NCBI RefSeq assembly: GCF_003752585.1
Contig: NZ_RKHR01000003.1
Coordinates: 558,001-622,000, forward strand
Length of the DNA stretch: 64,000 bases
From: Sinobacterium caligoides
Lineage (GTDB): Bacteria > Pseudomonadota > Gammaproteobacteria > Pseudomonadales > Sinobacteriaceae
Direction of reading: 5' to 3'
Program-made: the position numbers and the translations under genes
In this document: positions 61,840-64,000 of the stretch, in pieces
Numbering within the stretch: position 1 is the stretch's first letter
How the letters are laid out: each line of letters begins with the position of its first letter
The notes under the pieces: model-generated
What the model was told of the DNA's origin: nothing
Seen by the model: only the letters and a program-made list of their open reading frames with translations
Database searches by the model: none

Positions 61840-64000
61840 TTAACTCACCTGCCAGGCCTCTGCCAATGCCACCTGAAGTTCGTCTTTCACTTCCTGCGGC
61901 ACAACATCACCAACCCCGTCCGGGGCTTCGAAAGCGGCCATCGCATTGACTAACAGGTCCACTTGGTTATTGAGTAGTACGGCGCCATCGACTTCGATCT
62001 GATCGAGTTCGAAGCTCTCATCCTCAAACCAGCGACTCACCTCAACGCTATCGTCCGACCCCACACGGTTAATCTGCAAGTTATCGTCCGCCCGACTAAA
62101 CCACAAGTCATGCAGCGATGCCTCTTCAAAGACCGCGGTATCGATACTGTCGACCGAGTCATCATGGTTAAAGATAACATCAGCACCATCGCCTTCAGCA
62201 AACAGATAGGTGTCGCTCCCCCCCTCAACCGTCTCGGTCATGCTATCGCCAATCAACAGATCGGCACCAGCGTCGCCTGTGAGAGTGTCGTTGCCGGCAC
62301 CGCCTTCGAGGCGGTCGTTGCCAGCCTGGCCGAAAAGTAGATCATGGCCTTGACCACCGTGTACCACATCATCACCGATGGTGCCCATCAGACGATCATC
62401 CAGATCACTTGCTGCTGCATTATTGATGGCGAGTACTTGTATTTCACTCTCATTGAGATCTGATGCTCCGGTCGCATCCGAGAGGAATATCACTTCCTCA
62501 ATACGATTAGCCACGTTGCTGCTATAGGCACCTTTCAGCGTGATCGAGCCATTATTTGCAGCATTATCAGGATCGATAATCTGCATGACGATATCACCAG
62601 CCATGGTATGACTAAAAGTCACCATCTCCGCTGTGATATCAGCCGCTAATACCAGCGTATCCGCACGATGATAAGAGCTTGACTGATTACTGCCGTAGCC
62701 GGTATCGGTAATCACATCGTGGCCATCACCGAGGGCATAGTGATAAGTATCCGCGCTATAGCCACCCGTTAGCGTGTCATTACCTTTACCGCCACGGTAG
62801 CTATTCTGATAGGCCCTAGAACTCGATGTGATTTGAGACGTCGTCAGGGTGTCATTACCAGCTCCGCCATCCAAGGTATTATTACCGAAAGCATAAGCCG
62901 TTAAGATATCGTTACCCGCACCGCCGAACAACTCACCAAGTCCCGTTAAAGCATCACTTCCCTCCCCTCCAAACAACCTATTTCTACCGCTATTATCTAT
63001 GATATGGTCGTCACCTTCTCCACCATATAAGACGTCATTACCACCTTCACCATCTAAGGTGTCACTTCCACTATTGCCATAAATAATGTCGTCACCCGCA
63101 CCTCCATTAAGGCTATCAGCGCCATCTAGACCGACAATAATATTATTGCCGCTGTCCGCGACAATCACGTCATCTACATCACTCCCTACAGTAGGCGACG
63201 ACAGACTGGGAATTAGATTAATCAACTCACTTTCAAAAATGGGTAATAATGCCTCGAAATCCTCAATTTCTGATATCGCATATATAAAAAGGTCTTCCGT
63301 ATCAAATAATGATGTTTCCATGACAGCCATCGCTGCGACCAATAGCGTATCGATTGACGCCTTATCACCATTCGCCTCGCCCATGAAACCAACTATCTGC
63401 TCGTAATATTCGTAATATATCGCCGCAACATAGTCATTAGCACTGAACGTCGGTTCAGCAGCCTCAACATCAATCAAAAAACCTATTAATTCGCTATCAA
63501 TAAGTTGAGTGGCGCCTGACTCAAAATCATAAACTGCATCAGGTAGAATGTCTGACAACAGCCCATTAGCTACTACAATATTCACTAATGTGTTTCGCGC
63601 TAAAGTAGCATAGGCATTTCGATAAGCTTCACCAGTCGACTTAACGACGCCATCCTCCCTCCATTGACCATCCCCTATATTGAGGATATCTAATCCACTA
63701 AAACTCTTTAACACACCGAGCTGCTCGACAGACAAAGCCACCCCTGCTCTGCTAAACGTCACATTTCCCTGCTCGTCTGCAGCTAAGCCAGAATCAGGAT
63801 CAATAGCACTGAGTTGTATATTTTCTACACCAGCCCAAGCCACTAAAATCTGATCGATATTATTCGCTATCGATGCAATGCTCCCGCCATTAATTAAGCT
63901 AATCATTTCTGATTGAGTAGCATTATCAAGCGACATAGCAATATGTAAGTCAGCAACAACGCCTAAACCCTTAATATTAGCGACAACCTCCACCGCAGTA
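61840..64000 (-). CDS. RTX calcium-binding protein, C-terminal part (runs off the right edge)
   Basis: About 720 residues are visible and the frame is open to the window end, so the start is missing. The first 280 visible residues are a non-repetitive, mostly helical region (LSVEQLGVLKSFSGLDILNI and similar). It is followed by dense RTX nonapeptides (GGAGDDIIYGNSGSDTLDG and others) and one calcium-binding-related module. The last part (DLWFSR to the end) matches the end of the large RTX protein at 53836: 53 of the last 57 residues are identical. A type I export signal is expected there. The function of the N-terminal part cannot be judged from this fragment. Confidence 0.85.
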   Translation of the reverse strand, partial: TAVEVVANIKGLGVVADLHIAMSLDNATQSEMISLINGGSIASIANNIDQILVAWAGVENIQLSAIDPDSGLAADEQGNVTFSRAGVALSVEQLGVLKSFSGLDILNIGDGQWREDGVVKSTGEAYRNAYATLARNTLVNIVVANGLLSDILPDAVYDFESGATQLIDSELIGFLIDVEAAEPTFSANDYVAAIYYEYYEQIVGFMGEANGDKASIDTLLVAAMAVMETSLFDTEDLFIYAISEIEDFEALLPIFESELINLIPSLSSPTVGSDVDDVIVADSGNNIIVGLDGADSLNGGAGDDIIYGNSGSDTLDGEGGNDVLYGGEGDDHIIDNSGRNRLFGGEGSDALTGLGELFGGAGNDILTAYAFGNNTLDGGAGNDTLTTSQITSSSRAYQNSYRGGKGNDTLTGGYSADTYHYALGDGHDVITDTGYGSNQSSSYHRADTLVLAADITAEMVTFSHTMAGDIVMQIIDPDNAANNGSITLKGAYSSNVANRIEEVIFLSDATGASDLNESEIQVLAINNAAASDLDDRLMGTIGDDVVHGGQGHDLLFGQAGNDRLEGGAGNDTLTGDAGADLLIGDSMTETVEGGSDTYLFAEGDGADVIFNHDDSVDSIDTAVFEEASLHDLWFSRADDNLQINRVGSDDSVEVSRWFEDESFELDQIEVDGAVLLNNQVDLLVNAMAAFEAPDGVGDVVPQEVKDELQVALAEAWQVS

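Overview
The window looks like chromosomal DNA of a marine-type gammaproteobacterium, probably in the Cellvibrionales/Pseudomonadales neighbourhood. The evidence is the gene set: EpmC, a Pseudomonas-type FabY, YbiT, SmrA, RNase II, YegD, a PlpD-type patatin autotransporter and a PQQ operon. Genes are dense, on both strands, with short intergenic gaps. I saw no tRNA, rRNA, insertion sequence, integrase, phage gene or CRISPR array. The species placement is inference.

Layout. 0-8 kb: housekeeping and small conserved genes (pdxB fragment, epmC, a gamma-glutamylcyclotransferase-like gene, a membrane J-domain protein with a poly-Gln tract, smrA, rnb). 8.3-10.6 kb: plpD. 10.6-14 kb: a pqq operon in the order A-B-D-E-C. 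14.8-17.9 kb: an acyl carrier protein facing a PLP decarboxylase and an AMP-forming ligase, the trio known from exosortase type-1 species. 18.1-22.1 kb: a tandem-kinase protein, the GTPase YlqF and the Hsp70-like YegD. 22.1-33.3 kb: a nine-gene polysaccharide operon on the minus strand that makes UDP-ManNAcA and builds and exports a Wzx/Wzy-type glycan. Its middle part is visibly AT-rich. 34-45 kb: YebC-family regulator, glutaredoxin-like protein, YigZ, EamA transporter, nitroreductase, YbiT, VanZ-like protein, SMP-30 protein, FkbM methyltransferase, FabY and a divergent GlxA-type regulator. 45.6-51.8 kb: a catabolic set (2-oxoacid ferredoxin oxidoreductase, leucine dehydrogenase, thiolase). 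51.9-53.6 kb: an orphan ThDP enzyme. 53.8-64 kb: two large RTX calcium-binding proteins with nearly the same C-terminus. Between them lie secreted proteins of unknown function and the decayed end of an HlyD-type secretion adaptor.

How the genes work together. WecB and WecC make UDP-ManNAcA and the WecG-type enzyme uses it. Two GT4 enzymes, Wzx and a Wzy-like protein extend and export the glycan, and a heparinase II/III-fold protein plus a secreted GHL10-type hydrolase could trim it. PqqA-E make the cofactor PQQ, but no quinoprotein dehydrogenase is visible here. The ligase, ACP and decarboxylase suggest an amino acid loaded on a carrier protein and decarboxylated there (inference). Leucine dehydrogenase, the oxidoreductase and the thiolase form a plausible branched-chain amino-acid route to acyl-CoA. 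The RTX proteins need a type I secretion system, and the only trace of one in the window is broken.

Most worth a second look: the ACP/decarboxylase/ligase trio, the HlyD remnant between two RTX genes, the shared RTX C-terminal module, the poly-Gln J-protein, the tandem-kinase fusion, and the lyase and hydrolase inside the polysaccharide operon.
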